Positions 20,285-29,212 of a stretch of 64,000 nucleotides of DNA are shown piece after piece. The position numbers were made by a program, and so were the translations under genes. The DNA lies in the NCBI RefSeq assembly GCF_004331685.1, contig NZ_SJSM01000001.1, positions 616,994 through 680,993 of the forward strand. The letters are read 5' to 3'. Positions within the stretch are counted from its first letter, which is position 1. Each line of letters starts with the position of its first letter. The notes under the pieces were generated by a model. It was not told where the DNA came from, did not search any database, and worked only from the letters and a program-made list of their open reading frames with translations. Source of the stretch: Pedobacter hiemivivus. Lineage in GTDB: Bacteria > Bacteroidota > Bacteroidia > Sphingobacteriales > Sphingobacteriaceae.

Positions 20285-22288
20285 TTAAAACCCATAACTG
20301 ACGTACAGTGGGATCACAATATTTGTCCCAAAACCACGAAAAGGGAACTCATTCATCAACCAGTTTTTAGTTACAATCCCTTGAATATCTTTAATCATGG
20401 GATTCCAATATCGGTCAGGCCCATTGGTAGCTGCAATTACAGAAATATCTGAATTGTCATTCAGTATACCAACCGGATCCGGATCAACATCCGTACCGTA
20501 GCGGTTTAACAATCCACCCAGTACTTCCATTTTTGCACCGTCCCTGGCCTTCATCACCGAATAGGTTTTTTCTGTCTTAAATCCAAATATCCAAAGCGTA
20601 CTGCTTATACCAGCATTGATCTGAAAATGGTCTACTTTCTCATTATTTACAAATCGGACATAAGCTTTCACATACTTAATCGTTCCATCTAAGCGGGCAA
20701 AACCATGGGTATTATTGGCAAATACTTTTGTTCCGGAATCCGTCAGAAAGCTGGTGTATACATTCCCTGCAGAGGAAGTACTTTCTAAAAACAACTGACG
20801 TTTGGCAGTATGCTTTATGGAACCTGATGCCAGTTCAATGTCTCTTAACAATAGCGTGTCGGCAGATAATGCATTCACATCAAATTTGACCCCTCCCGCC
20901 TCAATCCAGACCCCAGCTCCCTGTACCTGTTTTACAGCTGCAGGAATGCTCACCGTACCACTAATCTTATACTTATTTTTAGGAAAGTAAACCACTTTTT
21001 TACCTGCATTCATGGCCAGCTGAATGGCTGCCATATCATCAGTTACCCCATCGCCAACTGCTCCGTAATCATCCACATTCGCCCAGTCATTGAAATTGCC
21101 TTCCCAGGCGATCAAAGGATAATCCAGCACGGCCAGGTTCATCGATTTCACAACTCCGCTCCTTACCCTCGTTTCGCTAAAAGCTTTAAAAGATCCACTC
21201 GAATATTCAGCAGTAGTACCACTTGCAGCAACAGTAGTGTCTAATTTTTTAATCCCGGTACCATAGCCCAACAATTCCACATTCCTGGCAAACAGAAATC
21301 CATCGGTAATGCGAATTCCAGTATTTAAGGAAGTGCCGTTTTCAAACTTACTGTCTACAATAACTGCATGTGGGAAACGGGTACCTTTCTTCTGTAAAAT
21401 AAGCCCAGTAATCGCATTTGTGCTGTAGACTTTACGTAAGGAAGTGGAAATGCCCGAAAGCAGGATTCCACTTCCGCTATGGTTGCTCAAACTTACATAT
21501 TCAATGGCGGGATGTGATTCTGCATCTCCATCCAGATATATTCCATATTTAAAGCCATCGATCACCAGGTTGCTGTAATAACCATGTGCCGAACCAATTC
21601 TAACATGCAGCCCAATTTCTCCAGCACCTACGATTTTCACGTTATCCAGCCGCGCTGTATTAGCCCCGTAAAAATCAAGACCAATAGCACCTGGATTTCC
21701 GCTACCTGTATGAATGGTAATGTTCCTGAAATGAAAACCTGCAGGTGCATTGTTAAAAATAGTGCCCTTATCGAATTTAGAAAAAGAAACAACCGGTTTC
21801 TTCATTCCGGTTCCAAAGCCGGTAGCATTGTCGTTCAGCTTAATAATTACAGAATCCCGATTTTGCCCTACCAATTTTAACCCTGCTGTACCTTCTCGGG
21901 TAGCTGAAGCCTGTGCAGGTACACAATCCGGAACCTGATCACCCGAATAAACTAATGGTTTGGATACCCTATAGGTGCCGTTTGGAAAATAGATGTACCA
22001 GCTTTCACGCCAACCGCATGGCTGACCCGAAGCTCTTAAGCGGTTCATTACCCAATCCATTGCGGCAATAATGGCATCGCTGTCATCTGTAACACCATCA
22101 CCGGCTGCATTAACGGTATAAACACCGCTTTCTACTAGCTTTTTAACATTAATAAAACGGCCACCATTTTCTTTAAACATTGCTGGCGGATAAACTTCAT
22201 TGACTCCAATATTTCTGTCCTGGGCCTTTAAAATCATGGTGATCAGCACTAAGCTGAACACCATGATCACGCGATTAAATCTCATCAT
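20285..22288 (-). CDS. Secreted double pectate-lyase-superfamily / GH55-like beta-helix protein
   Basis: A 667-aa protein with a signal peptide (residues 1-22, ending LKAQ). Two Pectate_lyase_3-type starts are visible: VNAAGDGVTDDSDAI near residue 60 and DYGAVGDGVTDDMAAIQ near residue 410. Tandem beta-helices of this kind occur in GH55 exo-beta-1,3-glucanases and in uncharacterised pectate-lyase-superfamily proteins. I could not assign catalytic residues, so the substrate is open. It follows SusD by 36 bp on the same strand and is the last enzyme-like gene of locus 1. Confidence 0.75.
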   Translation of the reverse strand: MMRFNRVIMVFSLVLITMILKAQDRNIGVNEVYPPAMFKENGGRFINVKKLVESGVYTVNAAGDGVTDDSDAIIAAMDWVMNRLRASGQPCGWRESWYIYFPNGTYRVSKPLVYSGDQVPDCVPAQASATREGTAGLKLVGQNRDSVIIKLNDNATGFGTGMKKPVVSFSKFDKGTIFNNAPAGFHFRNITIHTGSGNPGAIGLDFYGANTARLDNVKIVGAGEIGLHVRIGSAHGYYSNLVIDGFKYGIYLDGDAESHPAIEYVSLSNHSGSGILLSGISTSLRKVYSTNAITGLILQKKGTRFPHAVIVDSKFENGTSLNTGIRITDGFLFARNVELLGYGTGIKKLDTTVAASGTTAEYSSGSFKAFSETRVRSGVVKSMNLAVLDYPLIAWEGNFNDWANVDDYGAVGDGVTDDMAAIQLAMNAGKKVVYFPKNKYKISGTVSIPAAVKQVQGAGVWIEAGGVKFDVNALSADTLLLRDIELASGSIKHTAKRQLFLESTSSAGNVYTSFLTDSGTKVFANNTHGFARLDGTIKYVKAYVRFVNNEKVDHFQINAGISSTLWIFGFKTEKTYSVMKARDGAKMEVLGGLLNRYGTDVDPDPVGILNDNSDISVIAATNGPDRYWNPMIKDIQGIVTKNWLMNEFPFRGFGTNIVIPLYVSYGF

Positions 22289-22324
22289 ATCTGATATGTT
22301 GTTAAATTAAATTCGACTGTATAC

Positions 22325-23746
22325 TTAATTATAACCAAGGTTCTGATCCAACCTAGGATTTCTATCCCGTTCACGCTGAGGTATTGGCCATAGACATTTT
22401 TCAGCAACGATGCCAAGCACGGTAGTGGCTCTACCCGTTCTCACCAAATCATGCCAGCGATGTCCCTCAAATGCCAATTCCAGAAAGCGTTCATTTTCTA
22501 TGGCCAATTCAAGTGTATAGCCTTTAGTTATATCCGATGCGCTCGGAAAATCACGTACAGAAACGGTATTCAGATCCAATCCAAAAGCCCTTCTCCTGAT
22601 CGTGTTCAACATACCTGTCGCATCCGCTGTTTTCCCATCCCTCATCAAAGCCTCAGCCTTCATCAGCATCACATCAGCCAGGCGAATCGCGATGATGTTA
22701 GCATCCAGATTGGCGAGTGTTCTTACATATTTGGTTACATAAGGTTGTCCTACAGTCCTAAAAGGTGGATTGGTAGTTAAAGCCAGTGATGCATCTTTTC
22801 TGAAATCTCCAGTCTCATAAGCACTGATAATTTTTGCAGTTGGCGCCATAATATACTCGCCACCTATCTGGTTTGCATTGGCAAGCGGCATATAATAACG
22901 GTGAAGTCCATGACCTTCAATAGCAGAGCTGATGAACTGAATTTCAAAAATTGACTCCCGGGTATTACGGCCATTTGGCGTAAACATGTTAATGTAATTG
23001 GTTCTGCCTATTGTTAGCGCATAATTCGGGTTTTCGATAACCTTAGTTGCCTGAATTACCGCATTTGGATAATCTTTTTTAGTTAAAAATACTTTGGCGA
23101 GCAAGGCATTTGCAGCGCCCTTGGTTGCTCTTCCCCTGGTTTGCATCTCGTCACCAAACTTCAATAGCAATTTGGTTTCAGCGATCTGCAGATCACTAAT
23201 GATCAAGGCATAAACTTCATCCACAGTAGCACGTGGAATTGTAAAGTCAGCATTAAAGGATTCATAGGGCACAGTGATAATCGGCACACCACCATAAGCC
23301 CTTAAGAGATTGAAATAAAAGTATGCCCTTAAAAAATAAGCCTCTCCTAAAAGATTATCCCGTTGCAAAACCGTAAAAGACGCATCATTAATTCCAGGAA
23401 TGCGCTTGATCACATCATTGGTACGGTGAATGCCTGCATAATTATTTTCCCAATAGTCTCTTACTCGAGGATTATCAACCGTAATGTTGTGCTGATCTAT
23501 TGGCAGGTAATCATCTGTTACCTGTAAAACGCCTAATGCATCTGCACCAACATCGAAAGCAACAGGATCCTGCTTTGCCTGTGACTGCACTTTATCATAA
23601 ATACCAATTACAGCGGCTTCTGCATCCGCGCCAGTCTTCCAGAAGTTAACATCCACAATACGGTCCTCTGGACTCAGACCATTTACACTACATCCCTGGA
23701 TGAAGTTTATTGCAGCAAAAAGGAATATATATCTTACTATTTTCAT
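22325..23746 (-). CDS. SusD/RagB family outer-membrane glycan-binding lipoprotein (locus 1)
   Basis: I chose the ATG at 23744-23746, 33 bases inside the longest frame, because the protein then begins with a lipoprotein signal, MKIVRYIFLFAAINFIQGC, with the lipidated Cys at 19. It also leaves a 10-bp gap to the SusC stop. The body shows SusD/RagB features: YFLRAYFYFNLLRAYGGVP (TPR helix), LADVMLMKAEALMR, and a C-terminal LAFEGHRWHDLVRTGR. SusD proteins sit over the SusC barrel and capture oligosaccharides. The length of 473 aa is at the short end of normal. Confidence 0.93.
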   Translation of the reverse strand: MKIVRYIFLFAAINFIQGCSVNGLSPEDRIVDVNFWKTGADAEAAVIGIYDKVQSQAKQDPVAFDVGADALGVLQVTDDYLPIDQHNITVDNPRVRDYWENNYAGIHRTNDVIKRIPGINDASFTVLQRDNLLGEAYFLRAYFYFNLLRAYGGVPIITVPYESFNADFTIPRATVDEVYALIISDLQIAETKLLLKFGDEMQTRGRATKGAANALLAKVFLTKKDYPNAVIQATKVIENPNYALTIGRTNYINMFTPNGRNTRESIFEIQFISSAIEGHGLHRYYMPLANANQIGGEYIMAPTAKIISAYETGDFRKDASLALTTNPPFRTVGQPYVTKYVRTLANLDANIIAIRLADVMLMKAEALMRDGKTADATGMLNTIRRRAFGLDLNTVSVRDFPSASDITKGYTLELAIENERFLELAFEGHRWHDLVRTGRATTVLGIVAEKCLWPIPQRERDRNPRLDQNLGYN

Positions 23747-23756
23747 GTTTTTATTA

Positions 23757-26700
23757 TTAAAATCCAAGACTAAAACCAAACATCAGTGTTCGAGGCTGAG
23801 GCTGTGAGGCCCAGTCAATTCCCAATTGCGAATTCTTAAACTGTTGATTTTGAACTTCCGGATCATAGCCGGAATAATTAGTTACGGTAAACAGGTTTTG
23901 GCCGCTTACATAAAACCGGGCATTGCTGATTCTCATCCGTTTTTGAAAAGCAGCAGGTAGCACATACCCCAGCGTTACATTTTTTAACCTCAAGAATGAT
24001 CCATCTTCAATAAAACGCTGGGATACCTCAGCATTGGTTAAACCATCTGCACCAGCAGGATCTCCCCAAATTGCTTTGGGTACATCTGTAATTGTATTTT
24101 GTGGTGTCCATCTGCGCAATACGTTCTTATTTCCATTGTTTAAACTGCTCATTCTTTCCAGTACATTCCTGGTCTGGTTATAAACATCATTGCCGTAAGA
24201 CCAATAAAAGAATACACTTAGGTCAAACCCTTTATAACCAAATGTATTCGTAATACCGCCTGTATGAATCGGTAAGGCATTACCTACAATTTGTCTGTCG
24301 GCTGTGGTAACTACGCCATCACCTGTAATGTCCTCATAGATAAAATCACCCGTTGCTGGGTCTACCCCCAAATTACGGTAACCAAAGAAAGATCCTACTG
24401 ATTCACCCACTCTAAAAATACTGGTTGGACTAGTGGTATTGAAACTATTTGGAAGCCCTTCGGAGAAATCGGCACTCTTGGGATCTCCTTCTACTGTTAA
24501 AGGAAGATCGGTAATTTTATTACGGTTAAAGGAGATGTTAAAATCAGTAGTCCATGTGAATTTGCCTACCAAATTTCGGCTGTTTAACTGGAATTCTAAT
24601 CCCTCATTCTTCATCTGGCCTATATTGGCGCCAAATGTGCGGCTAAAACCAGAGGTAAAAGGTAGTTCCAGTTTAAAAATCAGATCGTTAGTTACTTTTC
24701 TATAAGCATCTACTACTACATTGATACGGTCTTTGAAGAGCCCAAAATCCAAACCCAAATTGGTTTGAGTAGTAGACTCCCAGCTCAGATCAATATTTGA
24801 TAAACTACTCGGTGCGATCCCCGCCAATGTGCCATAATTAGCACCTACGTTATAAGTAGCCAGTGAAGGGAAATCATTACCTAAACCTTCATTGTTACCA
24901 GTTACGCCAACACTTGCACGTAATTTAAGGTTACTGATGGTATGTTGTTTTTTCATGAAAGCCTCATTACTCACTTTCCATCCTCCAGACACAGAAGGGA
25001 AATAGCCGAATTGCTTATTCAGACCAAACCTGGAAGAACCATCAATCCTCAACGCGCCTTCAAACAAAAAGCGATCTTTATAAGCATATCCAGCGCGACC
25101 AAAATAAGAAACTATGGCCCATCTGGAACGATAATCTGAAGCTTCAGTTCTGTTCGTAAAACCAGTTATCGCTTCGATGATATCTGTTGAATTGGTATTG
25201 CCTGCAGCGCCAATTCTGCGGGTAGCAGATTCCTGATAACTTTGGCCAAGCAGAGCGGTCAGTTTATGATTTTTATTAAAGGTTTTATTATAGGAAAGTG
25301 TATTCTCATTTACCCATAACATAACTGAATAAACACTTAAAGAGCCACTTGCATTACCGCCACTATTTACGAGTCTAGACAGGTAACGGTCATCGGTAAT
25401 CCCTAAATGATCAAAGCCTATACTTGATTTGAACTGCAGACCTTTGGCAAGGGTATAGTTACCATAAGCATTTCCAACATAACGGTCAGTTTCGGCAATA
25501 AACCGAAGTTCATTCCCAACCAATACCGGATTCAGTCTTCCTTTGGAATCCTTGTAATACGTACCATCGGGATTATACACCGGATTATTTGGGTTCTGTA
25601 CCAGCGCCAGTGTTAGTATAGACTGGTTAGAGAAACCACCATCCCTGCGGTTATTTACCGAGTGACTACCATTTATATTGGCACCGATTTTCAGGTTATC
25701 GGTTGCCTTTGCATCAAAGTTTACGCGCCCATTCAGTCTTTTAAATTTCTGTCCAATGATAGTTCCTTTCTGATCAAAATAACTACCTGACACATAATAA
25801 GTAGCTTTATCCGTTCCACCTGAGACAGATAAAGCATAATTTGAAACTGGTGCCGAGCGAAAAACTTCGTTCTGCCAATTGGTATTTACCCCTGTGTTGA
25901 CAATGGCATTATCTACTGGCTGAGCACCGTTTGCCTGACCTTCTTTAATGAGTTTCACATACTCCTCACCATTCAGCAAATCCAATCTTTTGGTCACTTC
26001 AGCAGCGCCAGTGTACATGCTAAAATTAAATTTCGCTTTGCCCAAAGCTCCTTTTTTAGTGGTAATCAAGATTACGCCATTACCACCTCGGGAGCCGTAT
26101 ATAGCTGCTGCTGCCGCATCCTTTAAGATCTCGACAGATTCTATATCATTTGGATTGATGTCATTTTGTGCAGATACCCTTTGTCCATCGGTACTCTGAG
26201 GTCCGGGACCAGCAGAAAGATTGTTCATAGGCACCCCATCAATTACATACAAGGGTCTGTTCTCACCAAACAAAGACCCACTTCCACGAATTCGCAGATA
26301 GGCCTCATCACCGGGTGCACCCGAATTCTGCACTACCTGGACACCCGCAGCCTTACCCTGCATCATAGCGTCCAGGTTAGTAACAGGAATATTCTGTAAT
26401 TCATTCCCTTTCACAGAAGTAATCGCAGAGATCACATCTCCCCGCTTTTGGGTGCCATAACCGATCACAACAACTTCATTCAGCCCCCTCTGATCTTCTG
26501 CGAGTACGATATCAATAATCCAGTTTTTCCCTACGGTTCTATTCTGGCTAACAAATCCAGTATAAGAAAACACCAGTACAGATTTTTCGTCGGCTACCTG
26601 GATGGTATAGTTTCCTTTTGAATCGGTAGATACGCCCAGTTTAGTTCCCTGGACTAAGACGCTCACACTTGGCATGGCTATGCCGGTTTTATCTTTCACA

Positions 26701-26798
26701 TTCCCCGTGATTTTTAATCGCGCTGGTTGCTGCTGGGCCTTGACATTAAAGCCCAGCAAAATGAGAAAAAAGAACATAAAGTAAATTTTATTTATCAT
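23757..26798 (-). CDS. SusC/RagA family TonB-dependent outer-membrane transporter (locus 1)
   Basis: A 1013-aa protein: signal peptide (1-21, ending VKAQ), a carboxypeptidase-regulatory-like domain (about 27-110, ITGNVKDKTGIAMPSVSVLV), a TonB box region (LNEVVVIGYGTQKR), a plug domain with PLYVIDGVPM and SVEILKDAAAAAIYGSRGGNG, then a beta-barrel ending in an aromatic strand, MFGFSLGF. It imports oligosaccharides across the outer membrane using TonB energy. It pairs with the SusD directly downstream and lies behind two GH92 genes. Confidence 0.95.
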   Translation of the reverse strand: MINKIYFMFFFLILLGFNVKAQQQPARLKITGNVKDKTGIAMPSVSVLVQGTKLGVSTDSKGNYTIQVADEKSVLVFSYTGFVSQNRTVGKNWIIDIVLAEDQRGLNEVVVIGYGTQKRGDVISAITSVKGNELQNIPVTNLDAMMQGKAAGVQVVQNSGAPGDEAYLRIRGSGSLFGENRPLYVIDGVPMNNLSAGPGPQSTDGQRVSAQNDINPNDIESVEILKDAAAAAIYGSRGGNGVILITTKKGALGKAKFNFSMYTGAAEVTKRLDLLNGEEYVKLIKEGQANGAQPVDNAIVNTGVNTNWQNEVFRSAPVSNYALSVSGGTDKATYYVSGSYFDQKGTIIGQKFKRLNGRVNFDAKATDNLKIGANINGSHSVNNRRDGGFSNQSILTLALVQNPNNPVYNPDGTYYKDSKGRLNPVLVGNELRFIAETDRYVGNAYGNYTLAKGLQFKSSIGFDHLGITDDRYLSRLVNSGGNASGSLSVYSVMLWVNENTLSYNKTFNKNHKLTALLGQSYQESATRRIGAAGNTNSTDIIEAITGFTNRTEASDYRSRWAIVSYFGRAGYAYKDRFLFEGALRIDGSSRFGLNKQFGYFPSVSGGWKVSNEAFMKKQHTISNLKLRASVGVTGNNEGLGNDFPSLATYNVGANYGTLAGIAPSSLSNIDLSWESTTQTNLGLDFGLFKDRINVVVDAYRKVTNDLIFKLELPFTSGFSRTFGANIGQMKNEGLEFQLNSRNLVGKFTWTTDFNISFNRNKITDLPLTVEGDPKSADFSEGLPNSFNTTSPTSIFRVGESVGSFFGYRNLGVDPATGDFIYEDITGDGVVTTADRQIVGNALPIHTGGITNTFGYKGFDLSVFFYWSYGNDVYNQTRNVLERMSSLNNGNKNVLRRWTPQNTITDVPKAIWGDPAGADGLTNAEVSQRFIEDGSFLRLKNVTLGYVLPAAFQKRMRISNARFYVSGQNLFTVTNYSGYDPEVQNQQFKNSQLGIDWASQPQPRTLMFGFSLGF

Positions 26799-26938
26799 AC
26801 AGTTATTTGGTTTGGAATTAGTTGTGGTTCGCTAAAATACCTTTTCCAGAAAACGATATTTATGGTGTAGCTACCGAAAACTAAATTAGTTACATATTTA
26901 AAAAATATACCGGACAAAGACGGGCAAATACACGCGTC

Positions 26939-29212
26939 TTAGTTCCCCCATTGCTGATTAGGGGTATTTCCCATAAACAACACCAGCGCTCCTCCACGCT
27001 GCAGGTCTTTATAAGTTAGTTTAGCCTGATTCATTACCTGGCCGTTTAGCACTGCTTTTTGAATGTAAAAATTAGAGTCGGACAGTCCGGGGGCGGTAAT
27101 CGTAAATGTTTTACCATTGGCAAGGGAAAGACTTACTTTAGAAAATGAAGGGGTACCGATGATGTAATCTGGGGTACCGGGACAAACTGGATAAAAGCCC
27201 ATCATTCCGAAAACCAGCCAGGCCGACATCTGACCTGCATCCTCATTTCCACTCAAACCTCCAGGTGCCATACTGTATTCCTCTTTAATGATATTTTTAA
27301 CCTGGCGCTGGGTTTTCCAGGGCATTCCGGCATAGGCATACAAGTAAGCACTCTGATGTCCGGGTTCATTGCCATGCCAGTAATGTCTTTTATCAAACAA
27401 GAGATCGAGCTGTTTGACAACCCGCTTTTCACCCCCCATCAGCGCCATTAAGCCCGGAACATCATGAGGCACATACCAGCTGTACTGGAAAGCCGATCCC
27501 TCAGTAATAAAGCTGGATCGAATGGCAAAAGGGTCAAAAGGAACGACCCATTTGCCATCAGCATAACGCCCTCTTACATACCCTGTGCTCGTATCAAAAA
27601 CATTTTTATAATTCCCGGCGCGCTTCATTAACAACTGATAATCCTCTTTTTTACCCAATAGCTTTGCCACTTGGGCCAGTACATAATCATCATAAGCATA
27701 TTCCAATGTCCTGGACACTTGTTCTTTGGTATGAAAAGCATCAGGAACTCCATCTTCCTGGGGAATGTAACCGTATTTGAGGTATGAGCCTAAGGCACGG
27801 CGTCCCCTGCCATCTTTGTAACTCAGTGCATCGTTATTTACCTGGAAAGCATTTTTGCGCATCACCTGATATAACTTTTCCGCATCCTTTCTGGCTATTC
27901 CTTTGACCAGGGCATCACCGATCATCGCAATCGCATGGTCACCTATCATTGCCGAAGTATAGTTGTTCCAGCATGGAAAGATAGGGAGCCAGCCCCCTTG
28001 TTCCGCTTTTTTTAGTAAGGACGTTACCATGTCCTCCGTTTTGGAGGGCTCGAGTAACAGTTGAAGCGGGTGCAAGGACCGATAGGTGTCCCATAATGAA
28101 TAATCATCATAATATTTAAAGCCTTTTGCCTGCTCTACCTTTCCGCTAGCAGCAAAAGCATTGTAGCTCCCGTCTACATCACTAACCTCCCTCGGCAGCA
28201 ATTTGGTATGATATAGGGCGGTATAAAAATTTACCTTTTCATTTTCAGTACCCTCTACCTGTACTTTTGCCAGTTCAACATTCCATTGTGCTGCAACTTT
28301 TTGTTCCAGCGCTTTAAAATCCCAATCCTGTATTTCGGCAGCCAGATTTTTTCTGGCTTGCGCTATGCTGGTGAAAGAACAGCCTACTTTTACCTTGATC
28401 AGCTTCCCTTTGCTTAAAGGCAATTTCACAAATGCCCCAACGGCACTGCCGGTACTTTTTTCGTTTACAGATTGATGCTTTATTTGGGTACCATTCCAGG
28501 TACCATAGGATTCAAAACTGCGATCAAATACGATCACAAAATATCCATTGAAACCGGCAGGTTTACCTTGTCCCTGGTAAATCCGGTGCACCGGATTATA
28601 ACCCGTTATTTCATTTTTTGACACATCAATTTGCACAAAGCCTTTACCTTGGTCACTATTGGGTTCGATACAAATCCAGGCATCTTTTTCATCATTAAAA
28701 CTGAAATTGAACATAGCTGAATGGCTAAGTCCGGTCATTGCAGTCTGGATGTTATAATCGGCTAACTTTACACGGTAACTATAAGGCTTGGCCTGTTCTG
28801 TAGAATGCGTATAGCTCGAAGCTCTTTTGTCGGGATCTGTTTCCAGCTTCCGCGCAATAGGCATAATGGTAAAACTTCCATAGTCCTGAGTACAGGAACC
28901 GCTAAGCCAATGGCTACCTCTAAAACCTTGTATTTTTTGATCTTCATAATAGTAAGGTGCCACACACTTCCGTTCTGTAGCACGGGTTTGAGGTGTCCAG
29001 CTCGTCATTCCATTAGGAACACCCACCGCTGGAAAAGTCTGTCCTCTCAATTCAGATCCATCCTGACTATGCCGCAGCGCACTTTCTGTGGTACTAATGG
29101 CCGTACCTATTAATGGATTTACATAGTCTGACCATGCGATTTCCTTTTTTTGTGCCATACTGCGCTGACCAAGGGACAAGAGCAGTAAAAGGCTGAATAT
29201 GTTTCTTGTCAT
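26939..29212 (-). CDS. Glycoside hydrolase family 92 alpha-mannosidase, divergent type
   Basis: A 757-aa secreted protein (signal peptide 1-20, ending SMAQ). GH92 hallmarks are present: YVNPLIGT near the N-terminus, GNEPGHQSAYLY, and LSGNEDAGQMSAW followed by MGFYPVCPG. GH92 enzymes are calcium-dependent exo-alpha-mannosidases. The usual GGHGHTFPGA segment is replaced by a longer SQDGSELRGQTFPAVGVPNG version, so it belongs to a subgroup distinct from the paralogue just upstream and may differ in linkage. Its ATG shares the last A of the upstream stop codon (TAATG at 29210-29214), so the two are translationally coupled. Confidence 0.92.
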   Translation of the reverse strand: MTRNIFSLLLLLSLGQRSMAQKKEIAWSDYVNPLIGTAISTTESALRHSQDGSELRGQTFPAVGVPNGMTSWTPQTRATERKCVAPYYYEDQKIQGFRGSHWLSGSCTQDYGSFTIMPIARKLETDPDKRASSYTHSTEQAKPYSYRVKLADYNIQTAMTGLSHSAMFNFSFNDEKDAWICIEPNSDQGKGFVQIDVSKNEITGYNPVHRIYQGQGKPAGFNGYFVIVFDRSFESYGTWNGTQIKHQSVNEKSTGSAVGAFVKLPLSKGKLIKVKVGCSFTSIAQARKNLAAEIQDWDFKALEQKVAAQWNVELAKVQVEGTENEKVNFYTALYHTKLLPREVSDVDGSYNAFAASGKVEQAKGFKYYDDYSLWDTYRSLHPLQLLLEPSKTEDMVTSLLKKAEQGGWLPIFPCWNNYTSAMIGDHAIAMIGDALVKGIARKDAEKLYQVMRKNAFQVNNDALSYKDGRGRRALGSYLKYGYIPQEDGVPDAFHTKEQVSRTLEYAYDDYVLAQVAKLLGKKEDYQLLMKRAGNYKNVFDTSTGYVRGRYADGKWVVPFDPFAIRSSFITEGSAFQYSWYVPHDVPGLMALMGGEKRVVKQLDLLFDKRHYWHGNEPGHQSAYLYAYAGMPWKTQRQVKNIIKEEYSMAPGGLSGNEDAGQMSAWLVFGMMGFYPVCPGTPDYIIGTPSFSKVSLSLANGKTFTITAPGLSDSNFYIQKAVLNGQVMNQAKLTYKDLQRGGALVLFMGNTPNQQWGN

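Noticed and set aside
20039..20452. 137-residue plus-strand frame
   Set aside because: It overlaps the promoter region of the giant gene and the end of the beta-helix gene in antisense, and its composition (Lys/Asn/Pro-rich, no domain) is not gene-like.
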